Positions 8,021-17,663 are shown, counted from the first letter of the stretch. The stretch: 50,075 nt of DNA from Marine Group II euryarchaeote MED-G38 (GCA_002457145.1 NTJP01000011.1:1-50075); one strand, 5' to 3'. Made by a program: numbers and translations. The notes: a model not told the origin generated them from the letters alone.

Positions 8021-8584
8021 ATGCGCAGGACAACTTCATCAATTAGAGTAAATGATAATCTCGTTTTAAGGCCCGCATCTACTAAATACGCCCCAGGATT
8101 AATTGAAGCATTTGAAGAAACATGGCCAGAAGTTAGTTGGGCCATGCCTTGGATAGTTACAGAAAAATCATTCGATACGCAAATTTATAATTTTATTGAT
8201 GATACAGAAAGAAAAGGAAGAAAGGGATTACTTCATCACTGGATTATTGTTCGTCCTTGGGATAATTTTGTTATTGGGTTAATCGGATTTGATAGAATAA
8301 CAAGATCAGGTAAAGCACTCTGGAATCTTGGTTATTGGATACGTAGCTCAGAACAACAACATGGTTTTGCACGTCTTTCAGTAGAATCAGTTCTAAAATG
8401 GATGGCCGAAGGTGGACCTGTATGTATTGAATTAAAAGTAGATCCAAATAATATACCTGGTCATAGAACTGTTCAGAGAGTGGTCAAAGAGTGGAATGGT
8501 GAAAGATATATAGCTGGAGATTCAGCAATTACAATCTCAGGATTAAGAACTCTTCATCATTGTTATTTAATAAATATAATTTGA
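8021..8584 (+). CDS. GNAT-family N-acetyltransferase (RimJ/RimL-like)
   Basis: Predicted acetyl-CoA-dependent acetyltransferase. The pattern follows the RimL-type subgroup: NLVLRPAST at the N-terminus, a central IGLIGFDRI strand, then GYWIRSSEQQHGFA, which is the acetyl-CoA pyrophosphate-binding loop (Q-x-x-G-x-A), and VDPNNIPGHRTVQRV in place of the usual N-x-x-S-x-x-x-x-x-K motif. The substrate could be a ribosomal protein N-terminus, a free amine or an antibiotic and cannot be told from sequence. I use the ATG at 8021; a TTG at 8006 is in frame. It stands alone before aceE. Confidence 0.8.
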   Translation: MRRTTSSIRVNDNLVLRPASTKYAPGLIEAFEETWPEVSWAMPWIVTEKSFDTQIYNFIDDTERKGRKGLLHHWIIVRPWDNFVIGLIGFDRITRSGKALWNLGYWIRSSEQQHGFARLSVESVLKWMAEGGPVCIELKVDPNNIPGHRTVQRVVKEWNGERYIAGDSAITISGLRTLHHCYLINII

Positions 8585-8652
8585 TATTTGTTTTGTAATT
8601 TGATATAACATTTGAAATCTAAGAGACAATCCGATGTAATAAAGACAACACC

Positions 8653-8658
8653 AAGGTG
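8653..8658 (+). promoter_or_regulatory. Shine-Dalgarno site of aceE
   Basis: AGGTGA lies 5 bases before the ATG at 8664 and supports that start. A TATA-like GATATAAC lies further upstream near 8603. Confidence 0.4.
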
Positions 8659-8663
8659 AACCT

Positions 8664-11324
8664 ATGTCAGATTTTAATTTTCATCAAAACCTTCCAGATA
8701 TGGATCAGGAAGAGACTGATGAATGGCTAGAATCATTGCGCTCAGTTTTTCAAGAACATGGACCAGAAAGAGCTAGAATGATTTTACATGAGTTGATGAT
8801 TGAAGCAAACCTTCTCACAATACCAATACATAAAACTTCTAGAACGCCGTATCTAAATTCAATCCCCCTTAGTCAGCAAATGCCCTATCCAGGAGATTTA
8901 ATATTAGAAGAAAAGATTCAGAACTCAATATTATGGAATGCAGCGTTAATTGTTTCTGATGCAAATAGAAGAATTGATGGATTAGGCGGACATATATCCT
9001 CATATTCATCTAGCTCAACTCTTTATGAGGTTGGTTTTAATCATATATTCCGAGGTAAAGAATTTAATGGAATTGGTGATGCACTATATATCCAGGGACA
9101 CTCAAGCCCAGGAATTTATGCAAGAGCATACCTAGAGGGGCGGATATCTCGTGAGCAATTAATAAATTTCAGACAAGAATCATTTAAAGATGGCTTATCT
9201 TCATATCCGCATCCAAGATTAATGAAAGATTTTTGGGAATATCCAACAGTATCCATGGGGTTAGGGCCATTGAGTGCTGTAATGCAGGCTAGATTCTGGA
9301 AATATCTTCATATGAGAGGTCTAGCAGATACATCAAAGAGTAGAGTTTTTGCATTTTTAGGAGATGGAGAGATGGATGAACCCGAGTCAATAGCATCTAT
9401 TGCAGTTGCAGGACGAGAAAAATTAGATAATTTAATAGTAATTGTTAATTGTAATTTACAGAGACTAGATGGTCCAGTAAGAGGGAATTCAAGCATCATT
9501 CAAGAGTTAGAAGGACTATATCGAGGAGCAGGTTGGACAGTAATTAAAGTATTATGGAATTCAGGTTGGGATAAATTACTGGAATCCTCTAATAAGGGAG
9601 TAATTTTACAAAGGATGGAAGAAATTAAAGATGGTGATTGGCAAAGAATGAGCACATTAGAGGTTTCAGCATTCCGTACAGAATTTTTTTCTGGTAATGA
9701 AGAAATAATTAAATTAGGTAATTCATTAACTGATTCTGAAATTTTAAGATTGAAAAGAGGAGGACATGATCCTCTAAAAGTATATTCTGCATACAAAGCA
9801 GCAGAGGCAGCGGATGGGCCAGCAGTAATATTGGCGCACACTGTTAAGGGGTGGGGAATAGATTCGTTTGAAGGTAGAAACTCTACTCATCAGAAAAAGA
9901 AATTGAACTTGGAAGACTTATCAGCTTACAAGGAAAGATTGGGTATTGAAATAGAAAATAGTGAATTAGAAAATAGCCCATTTTATTTTTTTGATACAGA
10001 TTCAGAAGAATATAATTATTTAATCAATTGTAGAAATGAACTAGGCGGTTTTCTTCCCTCGAGAAAATCTCCAAAAATAAATTTAGATTTACCAGATAAT
10101 GATGTTTATTCGGATTTTGACAAAGGAACTCCTGCAGGGCAACGCGTATCCACAACTATGGCATTTGTTAGATTATTGAGAAAAATAATGAAATCAAACA
10201 TAGGAAACAAAGTAGTTCCAATAATTCCTGATGAAGGTAGAACGTTTGGTATGGATCCATTATTCAGTGAATTTGGAATTTTCTCATCTCAGGGACAGAA
10301 ATATACTCCCGTAGATCATAAAATGCTTTTAAATTATAAAGAATCTGAAGCAGGTCAAATTCTCGAAGAGGGAATCTCTGAAGCAAATGCTATTGCATCA
10401 TGGATCGCAAGTGCGACTTCATATTCTCATTCCAATGCCCCTACTATGCCATTTTATACATTTTATTCTATGTTCGGATTCCAGAGAGTTGCAGATCAAA
10501 TTTGGAGCGCTGCTGATGCTCGAGCTAGAGGATTTTTAATGGGCGCTACAGCGGGAAGAACAACTCTAAATGGAGAAGGATTACAACATCAAGATGGACA
10601 TAGCCTACTTATTGCTTCAACTGTACCTTCTTGTAAAGCATGGGATCCAGCATATGCATACGAATTATCTACAATTATTAAAAATGGAATTGATGAAATG
10701 TGGAGTCAAGAATTAGACGTTTTTAATTATATTATGATATATAATGAAAATCAACAACAACCTCCTAAACCGGAAGGCGTAGATGAGGGGATAATAAAAG
10801 GAGCATACAAATTAATTGATGCAAAGGGAGGTAATAATATCAAAGTCCGATTACTTGGTTCTGGACCAATTTTAGATTACGTTAAGGAAGCCCATGATTT
10901 ATTAAGATCAAAGTTTGATATAGATTCAGAAGTATGGTCTGTAACATCATATGGAGAATTAAGACGTGAAGGACTCAATATCCAACGTAATAATGTACTA
11001 TTCCCTCAAAATATTAAAAAATCATATGTAGAAAACTGTTTTGGAGACAATATCCCAACTGTTGCGGTTTCAGATCATATTTCAGCAATACCTGAAATGA
11101 TACAAAGGTGGGTTGGTGGACAATTCATTGTCTTAGGAACTGATGGTTATGGTCGTTCAGATACTAGAGAAGCATTACGAAAATTCTTTGAGATAGACAC
11201 AAATAATATTATTTTAGGTGCTTTATCTGCGTTGGAAAAAGAAGAAAAAATATCAGTTGGAAGTGTTGAGAAAGCAGCAACTATCTTAGACATTAATAGG
11301 GAAAAGAAAGATAAAACTGAGTGA
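8664..11324 (+). CDS. aceE: Pyruvate dehydrogenase E1, homodimeric (AceE type)
   Basis: Thiamine-diphosphate enzyme that decarboxylates pyruvate and acetylates lipoyl-E2 for acetyl-CoA synthesis. At 886 aa it matches bacterial AceE in length and order. The TPP/Mg motif is GDGEMDEPE at 233-241 with the distal NCN at 262-264, followed by LQRLDGPVRGN. Other markers are HIFRGK, GHSSPGIYARA, VKGWGID and the C-terminal GTDGYGRSDTREALR, which contacts the active site. Most archaea use ferredoxin oxidoreductases instead, so this gene looks like an old transfer from bacteria. No E2 or E3 gene is present in the window. It is followed closely by a small unknown gene (11331). Confidence 0.95.
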   Translation: MSDFNFHQNLPDMDQEETDEWLESLRSVFQEHGPERARMILHELMIEANLLTIPIHKTSRTPYLNSIPLSQQMPYPGDLILEEKIQNSILWNAALIVSDANRRIDGLGGHISSYSSSSTLYEVGFNHIFRGKEFNGIGDALYIQGHSSPGIYARAYLEGRISREQLINFRQESFKDGLSSYPHPRLMKDFWEYPTVSMGLGPLSAVMQARFWKYLHMRGLADTSKSRVFAFLGDGEMDEPESIASIAVAGREKLDNLIVIVNCNLQRLDGPVRGNSSIIQELEGLYRGAGWTVIKVLWNSGWDKLLESSNKGVILQRMEEIKDGDWQRMSTLEVSAFRTEFFSGNEEIIKLGNSLTDSEILRLKRGGHDPLKVYSAYKAAEAADGPAVILAHTVKGWGIDSFEGRNSTHQKKKLNLEDLSAYKERLGIEIENSELENSPFYFFDTDSEEYNYLINCRNELGGFLPSRKSPKINLDLPDNDVYSDFDKGTPAGQRVSTTMAFVRLLRKIMKSNIGNKVVPIIPDEGRTFGMDPLFSEFGIFSSQGQKYTPVDHKMLLNYKESEAGQILEEGISEANAIASWIASATSYSHSNAPTMPFYTFYSMFGFQRVADQIWSAADARARGFLMGATAGRTTLNGEGLQHQDGHSLLIASTVPSCKAWDPAYAYELSTIIKNGIDEMWSQELDVFNYIMIYNENQQQPPKPEGVDEGIIKGAYKLIDAKGGNNIKVRLLGSGPILDYVKEAHDLLRSKFDIDSEVWSVTSYGELRREGLNIQRNNVLFPQNIKKSYVENCFGDNIPTVAVSDHISAIPEMIQRWVGGQFIVLGTDGYGRSDTREALRKFFEIDTNNIILGALSALEKEEKISVGSVEKAATILDINREKKDKTE

Positions 11325-11330
11325 TATAAT

Positions 11331-11828
11331 ATGAAGAAATTATTCATTTGGTTTAAGAACTCTCTTAGATTAATTCCCTGGGTCTTTTCTGCGACCTATT
11401 TTACATACAGAAGACTCCCTGAAAAATCACAAAATGAACTATATGATATTGCAAAAAATCCTAATAAATGGAAAAAATCTATAGAAACAGCATGGGATAT
11501 ATCTAAAATTACTGCGGAACATTTCAAAGATACATCAGAAACTCTTGCAAATATTGCTATAGGAAGAAAAATATCAAAAATTCGCAGAAAAGAAGCTCAA
11601 AATGATTTGGCAACACTAAGCACTATTATTCCTCCTTTGCGTGTATTTATGATTCCAGGAAGTCATATTTTATTGGGTATTATGGCAAGAGTTACCCCTT
11701 GGCGTTTAATACCAGATGATTGGATTCCTATTAATGCGCTAAAGAAAATAAGAGAAGATGAAGTAGATATCGAATTAGAGAAAGAAAGTAAAATAATCAC
11801 AAAATTACTTAGACGAAAGAGGAAGTAA
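11331..11828 (+). CDS. Small basic protein, weakly LETM1-like
   Basis: A 165-aa, lysine/arginine-rich protein starting 6 bases after aceE, so probably in its transcript. An N-terminal hydrophobic stretch (RLIPWVFSATYFTYRRLP) could be membrane-associated. The middle part, PPLRVFMIPGSHILLGIMARVTP followed by LIPDDWIP, has a proline-hydrophobic-proline rhythm that recalls the LETM1 ribosome-binding domain; this is a resemblance by eye only. The C-terminus is a charged helix ending LLRRKRK. Its stop overlaps the MBL hydrolase gene by 20 bases on the opposite strand. Function not known. Confidence 0.6.
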   Translation: MKKLFIWFKNSLRLIPWVFSATYFTYRRLPEKSQNELYDIAKNPNKWKKSIETAWDISKITAEHFKDTSETLANIAIGRKISKIRRKEAQNDLATLSTIIPPLRVFMIPGSHILLGIMARVTPWRLIPDDWIPINALKKIREDEVDIELEKESKIITKLLRRKRK

Positions 11829-12573
11829 CGCTATCATCATTCAATGAAAAATTACTATCAAGAGCTTCTTCAATTGTAACCCAATCAGGAGTCGTTCCGT
11901 CTATCCAATCATACCTATGTCCAGGTATTAATCGCCATTCTTGAGGTAATGAAGATAGTAACTTACGTGCATGTTTCAAACTATCTAATTGAGCCATAGG
12001 ATCACTCCCAGGCAAATCTACTCTTCCAGAGTGTGCAGTAAATAGTAAATCTCCAGCATGATATATTCCATGACCATGGAATGTTACATGTCCAGGTGCG
12101 TGTCCTGGTGAGTGAGTTACATGAAGAGTTATTTTTCCTTCAGACCATTCCACAGAATTATTTGGTGAATTTTTCCAAGTGGATGTAAAATCTACCTTTC
12201 CAAATAAACCTTCTCTTCCAGTGCCTTTGAAGTTTGCATCACCATGCCCCCAAACTTCAATATCCGGTATCAATTCTATCATCTTAGAATAGCCCCAAGT
12301 ATGATCACGATGAGTATGTGTGTAGAGTATATGTGTAGGGCATAAATCTTCTTTTTTTAATTCATTAAACCATATTTCTGAATCAAATGGATCAATTATG
12401 GCAACTATCTTGTTTACTCTGTCGATAACAGCAGTATTCATGTTCATAAAATCCCCCATCTGAGTAATCCATATTTCTATACCATCTTTCCTAACTTCAA
12501 TATCGAACTCTCCTCGCCTAAGCATCAAACATACCGAGACGTCTTTTGGAGATAGGTATGATGGTATATTCAA
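11809..12573 (-). CDS. Metallo-beta-lactamase-fold hydrolase (glyoxalase II-like)
   Basis: A dinuclear zinc hydrolase. The motif HTHRDH is at 86-91, followed by the third-region histidine in THSPGHAPGH (154-162), the bridging aspartate in AGDLLF (D175) and the last histidine in IPGHRYDW (H219). This set fits the glyoxalase II/persulfide dioxygenase branch of the fold; which of the two cannot be decided by eye. An N-terminal ~40 residues precede the first strand (MGDFMNMNTAVI). The gene diverges from leuS and converges with the small gene at 11331. Confidence 0.85.
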   Translation of the reverse strand: MNIPSYLSPKDVSVCLMLRRGEFDIEVRKDGIEIWITQMGDFMNMNTAVIDRVNKIVAIIDPFDSEIWFNELKKEDLCPTHILYTHTHRDHTWGYSKMIELIPDIEVWGHGDANFKGTGREGLFGKVDFTSTWKNSPNNSVEWSEGKITLHVTHSPGHAPGHVTFHGHGIYHAGDLLFTAHSGRVDLPGSDPMAQLDSLKHARKLLSSLPQEWRLIPGHRYDWIDGTTPDWVTIEEALDSNFSLNDDSVTSSFV

Positions 12574-12718
12574 AGGGGATACTTCAAATCAGAGACAATA
12601 TGTCGCTAAGTTCAATAAGAATGATTATGAACACTAGTTTATCCTATCTCTTTTTATGCACTTTAGAAATTATTAGATATTATGATCTCTAGATAACAAA
12701 ATAACTGAGGATGATTTA
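12574..12718. promoter_or_regulatory. Divergent intergenic region between MBL hydrolase and leuS
   Basis: This 145-base AT-rich gap should hold both promoters. For leuS a GAGG at 12707-12710 lies 8 bases before the ATG at 12719, and T-rich stretches further up (for example CTTTTTATGC near 12650) could serve as TATA elements. No folded RNA or repeat is evident. Confidence 0.3.
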
Positions 12719-15574
12719 ATGATATATGATGTCCAAAATTCTGAACTATTTTGGCAAAAAGAATGGTCAAAAGCTAAAATTTTTGAGTCTAAATTAGATA
12801 ATTCTAAACCTAAGTTTTATTGTTTAGAAATGTTTCCATATCCTTCTGGAAATATGCACATGGGACATGTTCGTAACTACTCAATAGGAGACTCAATTGC
12901 TAGATTTCAACGTCTAATGGGTAAAAATGTTCTATATCCAATGGGATATGACTCATTTGGTATGCCGGCAGAAAATGCTGCAAAAAAAGAGAATGACCAT
13001 CCACATAATGTTACTCATAGAAATATTGCTAGTATTCGTAAAGACCAAGAAAGAATGGGATATTCTTATGACTGGAACAGATTACTAGCAACTTCTGATG
13101 TAAATTATTATCAGTGGAATCAAGAAATTTTTTTAATGTTTAATGAACGAGGATTGGTAGAAAGAAGATCTGCTCCGGTCAATTGGTGTAATGATTGTGA
13201 TACCGTCCTAGCAAACGAACAAGTGAAGAATAATCGTTGCTGGAGGTGTGGATTAGAAGTAATTCAGAAAGATATGTCACAATGGTTTCTAAAAATGTCA
13301 GATTATTCCGATGAATTACTGGACGAACTTGAAAATATAAAATTTCCAGAAAATGTAAAAACAATGCAAAAAAATTGGATTGGGCGATCATATGGTGCTC
13401 ACATAGATTTTGAAATTAAGAATAGTGACTTAAAAATTAAAGTTTTTACAACTAGGCCTGATACTATATTTGGGGCCACATTTGTTACCCTTTCCCCGGA
13501 ACATGACTTATGTGAGGAACTATGTAAAGATACAGAATGGGAATCAAAATGGAGAGAACTAAAAGATGAATGCATTAGGATGTCTGAATTTGAACGAATC
13601 AATATGCTCAAAGAAAAAAAAGGTGTATTTCTTGGAAAATATGCAATTAATCCATTAAATAATGAACAAATTCCTATATATGCTGGAAATTTTGTAGTTT
13701 CCTCATATGGTACTGGAGCAGTTATGGCAGTTCCTGGACATGACCAACGAGATTATGATTTTGCTAAGAAATATAATCTACCAATTAAAAGAGTTTTAAT
13801 TGCAAAAGAAAATGCCAATCCCGATGAGATATTAAACTCTGCATTTGAAGGAACTGGCTTTATGGTAAATTCATCAATTGATGGATTTGACGGATTATCG
13901 GGTGAAGAAGCTAAGAATGCAGTAATAAATTCATTAATAGAAAAAAAATCTGGAGAAGGTTCCATACAATATAGGCTTAAAGATTGGCTACTATCAAGAC
14001 AGAGATTTTGGGGTACACCAATCCCTATGATACATTGTAATTCATGTGGTGTTATACCAGTACCAAAAACCTCCTTGCCAATTGAATTACCTTTAGACAT
14101 AGTATTTAGTGAAGATCAAAGTGGCAATCCATTAGATCAACATTCTGATTTTGTAAATGTCTCTTGTCCAGTATGTGGGGAAGATGCAAAAAGAGAGACC
14201 GATACAATGGATACTTTTTATGACTCTTCTTGGTATTTTATGAGGTATTGTGATTCTAATAATGATAAGTCACCTTTTAATAAAGAAATAGTTGATTATT
14301 GGATGAATGGAGGTATTGATTTGTACATTGGAGGTATTGAACATGCAGTCATGCATCTCCTATATGCACGCTTTTTCACAAAAATTCTTCGTGATTCAGA
14401 TATGATATCAATCGGAGAGCCTTTTGGTAGATTAGTTTGTCAAGGTATGCTAAATTCACCAACTCCATTTTGTCCTAAGTGTAATATTGATTATCATATT
14501 GATTATTTTGATAAATCATGCCCCACCTGCAGTGAAAAATTAAATTCACGATCATCAAAAATGAGTAAATCATTAGGAAATACAGTTAGCCCAGGCGATA
14601 TGATAGATATATATGGAGCTGATACAGTAAGACTCTTCATATTATTCGGAGCAAATCCAGAGGCAGGAATGGATTGGTCAGATACCGTTTTAGAGGCCAA
14701 CAGTAGACAAATGAATTCAATAATTGAAGCAATTAATTCTGGTTTAAATATGCCAAATTTACCAAGTAAAATGGATGATTGGCTTTTAGCCAAATTACGT
14801 AAAAATACAATATCATGGAAAAAATCAATGTCAGACGTTAGGATACGAGAGGGAGTTATGTTAAGCCATTTTTCAATGCTTTCAGATTGGTTATGGTATT
14901 GTCGAAGAGGAGGAAGTAATTATCAAATTGCTAAATTATTCATCAAAGGATGGTTACCTATGTTAGCACCAGTTACTCCACACGTGGCTGAAGAATTTTG
15001 GCACAGATTAAATCAAGAAGGATTTTTAGCATCATATATAATGCCTGAAATAATCTTAAATGATCAAGATGATAATATTTTAGCACATGAAAATTACTTG
15101 AGGAGTGTTATAGATTCTGCTAGAAATGTTAAAGGTTTAGCTCAAAGACATACTAATTCTGAAATCACCACATTGACTATTCAAACTTCTCCTGAATGGA
15201 AACAAATCTTAGCCAAAGAAGCTTTAGTGTTAGAAAGAGAAGGTTTTAACTTCAAGCAGCAAGGAATAAATTATTTGAAATCATCACCACTTTTTTTAAA
15301 AGAAGAACTCAGAGGGGATATTTTTCAAACCTGGAATAATTTGACCATAGGTAATAAGAAGAAAAGAGGCAAAATATTTACTTGGTCAATAGATGATAAA
15401 GAATTAATAAATTCTATATTTGATGAATCACTATTCCTAATATCTAATAAAGAATTTTTATTGGCAGAATTAAATCTGAAAAATATTTTCATATATCCTG
15501 TTGGTAATGGCGAAGATGTGGCAGGAAAGGCCAAAGTAGCATTTCCATTAGATCCTGGTATTTCATTTACTTAG
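12719..15574 (+). CDS. leuS: Leucyl-tRNA synthetase, bacterial type
   Basis: Charges tRNA-Leu. The protein is 951 aa and follows the bacterial form: MFPYPSG-x-MHMGHVRNY with the HIGH-equivalent HMGH at 47-50, YPMGYDSFGMPAENAA, a first zinc knuckle (CNDC and CWRCG), and a CP1 editing domain starting FTTRPDTIFGATF and containing GTGAVMAVPGHDQRD. The signature KMSKS is at 614-618. Between the catalytic core and KMSKS, where bacterial enzymes carry the leucine-specific insertion, there is instead a second zinc ribbon with CPKC at 585-588 and CPTC at 601-604. The anticodon domain and a C-terminal tail follow. Archaea usually carry a different LeuRS form, so transfer is likely. Confidence 0.95.
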   Translation: MIYDVQNSELFWQKEWSKAKIFESKLDNSKPKFYCLEMFPYPSGNMHMGHVRNYSIGDSIARFQRLMGKNVLYPMGYDSFGMPAENAAKKENDHPHNVTHRNIASIRKDQERMGYSYDWNRLLATSDVNYYQWNQEIFLMFNERGLVERRSAPVNWCNDCDTVLANEQVKNNRCWRCGLEVIQKDMSQWFLKMSDYSDELLDELENIKFPENVKTMQKNWIGRSYGAHIDFEIKNSDLKIKVFTTRPDTIFGATFVTLSPEHDLCEELCKDTEWESKWRELKDECIRMSEFERINMLKEKKGVFLGKYAINPLNNEQIPIYAGNFVVSSYGTGAVMAVPGHDQRDYDFAKKYNLPIKRVLIAKENANPDEILNSAFEGTGFMVNSSIDGFDGLSGEEAKNAVINSLIEKKSGEGSIQYRLKDWLLSRQRFWGTPIPMIHCNSCGVIPVPKTSLPIELPLDIVFSEDQSGNPLDQHSDFVNVSCPVCGEDAKRETDTMDTFYDSSWYFMRYCDSNNDKSPFNKEIVDYWMNGGIDLYIGGIEHAVMHLLYARFFTKILRDSDMISIGEPFGRLVCQGMLNSPTPFCPKCNIDYHIDYFDKSCPTCSEKLNSRSSKMSKSLGNTVSPGDMIDIYGADTVRLFILFGANPEAGMDWSDTVLEANSRQMNSIIEAINSGLNMPNLPSKMDDWLLAKLRKNTISWKKSMSDVRIREGVMLSHFSMLSDWLWYCRRGGSNYQIAKLFIKGWLPMLAPVTPHVAEEFWHRLNQEGFLASYIMPEIILNDQDDNILAHENYLRSVIDSARNVKGLAQRHTNSEITTLTIQTSPEWKQILAKEALVLEREGFNFKQQGINYLKSSPLFLKEELRGDIFQTWNNLTIGNKKKRGKIFTWSIDDKELINSIFDESLFLISNKEFLLAELNLKNIFIYPVGNGEDVAGKAKVAFPLDPGISFT

Positions 15575-15608
15575 CTGAATTTGATTTTTATTTTCACTCG
15601 GTGGGTTC

Positions 15609-16691
15609 ATGGACTTATCCGCTATCCCACATCTGTTGAATGACCGTAATGAGCCAAAAAAGAATCGCGAAAAAAGACGTAGCCGGGCACGTCATGGACA
15701 AATACAAAATTCTTTCAAAGTAACAGATTCCAAAGACAAAGAATCAATTCAAAGAGCATTATCTAGGTTTGACGTCAATCCTCTTCCAAAAGGAATACCC
15801 AGTTTGATAGAGCCCCCCCCTCAAATAATCGAATTAGATTGGATAACTAATGGTATTCCAAAATCAATGCAGAAATCAGTTAGTGAATTAGTTTGTTTGC
15901 CTGGCGAATTTGGATGGTTACCCGAAAAGCGTGTATCAGAAATAGCGAAAAATATAGCACATCTTTCCATATCTCTTGAACAGGCACTTTCTTTACGATC
16001 GGCTTTAAATCAAGAAAAAAGTGTTTACTCTCATGGACGATTAATGGGTCGTTCTAATGAATTAAAACGTAGATATGACTCAGGCCAGGGGGTTCTCTCT
16101 CTTTCAAAAAAGTTCGATGCTCCTCCTGTTAATACCTTTCGTGCCATTCTGACCGGACGGGGTTGGTCAAAAAATAAAATAAAAGAAACCCTTAAAAATC
16201 CTGAAAAACTAAATAAAAGAGATAGAGGAGAATTTAAATTGGCTGAAGAAAATGATAAAGTTAGTTCTGTAAACCAATCCGAAACACAATCTGCGGCAGA
16301 AATATTTGAAAATGTTTTGTGTGATTATTTTTCATCTATAGGTATTAGATTTAGACGTCAAGATGAACTTCTTAAAGAACAAAAAAAATCGGAAGGAAGG
16401 GCTGTAATAACTCCAGATTTACTACTTTTAGATGATGTCCGAATAAATGGAATCCCTTGTGCTTGGATAGATGCAAAGCATTTTTTCGGTGCCGATTTAA
16501 AATTTCCTAAAAAGAAAACTCAGAAGCAAGTTGATAGATATGTGAATGAATATGGTCATGGGGCTATAGTATATCGTCATGGCTTTTGTCAAAGTTTACA
16601 TTTGAATGGTGCAATACAACTAGATGCTAGTCCTTTGGATTTGAAACCATTGGCAGATTTTCATGAAAAAAATTATAATAATAATTCATGA
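15609..16691 (+). CDS. TPD-motif nuclease-like protein (CDIN1/C15orf41 relative)
   Basis: The C-terminal third carries the features of the TPD domain named after its Thr-Pro-Asp motif: AVITPDLLLL with TPD at 268-270, a following VRINGIPCAWIDAKHFFGAD with D288-A-K290, then QVDRYVNEYGHGAIVY. This matches the core of a PD-(D/E)xK nuclease fold (D270, D288, K290). The eukaryotic homologue CDIN1 interacts with codanin-1 in human cells. The N-terminal 130 residues are basic and proline-rich, followed by a helical part (~150-210) that may bind nucleic acid. It follows leuS by 34 bases, and its stop overlaps the pantoate kinase stop by 6 bases. The substrate is unknown. Confidence 0.75.
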   Translation: MDLSAIPHLLNDRNEPKKNREKRRSRARHGQIQNSFKVTDSKDKESIQRALSRFDVNPLPKGIPSLIEPPPQIIELDWITNGIPKSMQKSVSELVCLPGEFGWLPEKRVSEIAKNIAHLSISLEQALSLRSALNQEKSVYSHGRLMGRSNELKRRYDSGQGVLSLSKKFDAPPVNTFRAILTGRGWSKNKIKETLKNPEKLNKRDRGEFKLAEENDKVSSVNQSETQSAAEIFENVLCDYFSSIGIRFRRQDELLKEQKKSEGRAVITPDLLLLDDVRINGIPCAWIDAKHFFGADLKFPKKKTQKQVDRYVNEYGHGAIVYRHGFCQSLHLNGAIQLDASPLDLKPLADFHEKNYNNNS

Positions 16692-17663
16692 ATTTGGAGA
16701 TAGACTAGTAATAATTGTTTGAAATCCATTTTTACGCAATCTATCACTTATTTTATCTTCACTTTTTTTAATTAAGTGTATATTTTTTGGTACTATTGCT
16801 ATACTTTGCCCTAGCATACAAAGTAATGGAATAATATCTTCTTCTAATCCACATTCTTCTATTATCTGGCTGCACTCAGAAAGTAAGTCATTTCTTTTGG
16901 AATCCATTATCAATTTACTATTCGTAACAAATTTTTCTGCAGAATTTATTAAATCAGGCCAACGGGTATTATTCCATTCTCCATTACCAATAACGTACAT
17001 TTCCGCTTTACCAGAAAAATTTATCATTCTTTTCCATTCTACATTATCTATGTAATTTGAGGTATGTCTTCCTGTATCTGATTTCCAGGCTAGAATAATA
17101 GGTATTTCATGAAACCATCCTTCAGCTTTTCCAGGTCCTGATTCTAGTGTAATTCCATTGTATGGTGATCCTGCGATAATCCTTCTCTCTACTCCTCCTG
17201 CTGATAATGCGGTTATATCTCCTAATCCTGTCGATCTAATGCGTTCTACACTATGTGCAATAAGATATGATCTTCTACGACTTTCTTCATGAGAAATGCC
17301 TAATGCTCTTTGAATTGAACTTGCTGCAGCTAATGCTCCAGCCCCTGACATACCAAATCCTTGAGAAAGAGGTAGTGATAATTTAATATTTAATTCCCAT
17401 CTATAATTTTTTATTTCTGGTATATCATTTAGTAATAAATTAATTACTTCTATGTAAAGCTCATCATCACCATCACCATTTAAGTAATTTATTTTTAGAT
17501 TATAACTACCTTCTTCTCCTCTAGCGATAACTTCAACACCGTCTTTTAGACAAAGACCCGCCCCTAAACTCCCTTGTTCTTCTATTTTTTTAGTCTCATC
17601 TGAGATTGTAAAAAATAATGTGATATGACCGCCAGCCTGACCTCTTCCGAGTTTAACAGTCAT
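16686..17663 (-). CDS. Pantoate kinase (archaeal CoA biosynthesis, GHMP kinase)
   Basis: Phosphorylates pantoate with ATP; archaea use this step before phosphopantothenate synthetase in coenzyme A synthesis. The GHMP kinase pattern is present: AGGHITLFF near the N-terminus, GSLGAGLCLKDGV, the phosphate-binding LPLSQGFGMSGAGALAAA motif near residues 103-120, and STGLGDITALSAGGVERR. The GSLGAGLCL and HITLFF segments point to pantoate kinase rather than mevalonate or homoserine kinase. I choose the ATG at 17663 because the conserved HIT then falls near the N-terminus; a GTG at 17684 adds seven residues. It is the last gene of the uS13-Rpo3 cluster, 35 bases after the rpo3 stop. Confidence 0.82.
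   Translation of the reverse strand: MTVKLGRGQAGGHITLFFTISDETKKIEEQGSLGAGLCLKDGVEVIARGEEGSYNLKINYLNGDGDDELYIEVINLLLNDIPEIKNYRWELNIKLSLPLSQGFGMSGAGALAAASSIQRALGISHEESRRRSYLIAHSVERIRSTGLGDITALSAGGVERRIIAGSPYNGITLESGPGKAEGWFHEIPIILAWKSDTGRHTSNYIDNVEWKRMINFSGKAEMYVIGNGEWNNTRWPDLINSAEKFVTNSKLIMDSKRNDLLSECSQIIEECGLEEDIIPLLCMLGQSIAIVPKNIHLIKKSEDKISDRLRKNGFQTIITSLSPNS

Noticed and set aside
13753-14100. 115-aa minus-strand frame inside leuS
   Set aside because: Antisense to well-conserved synthetase sequence with all motifs in the plus frame.
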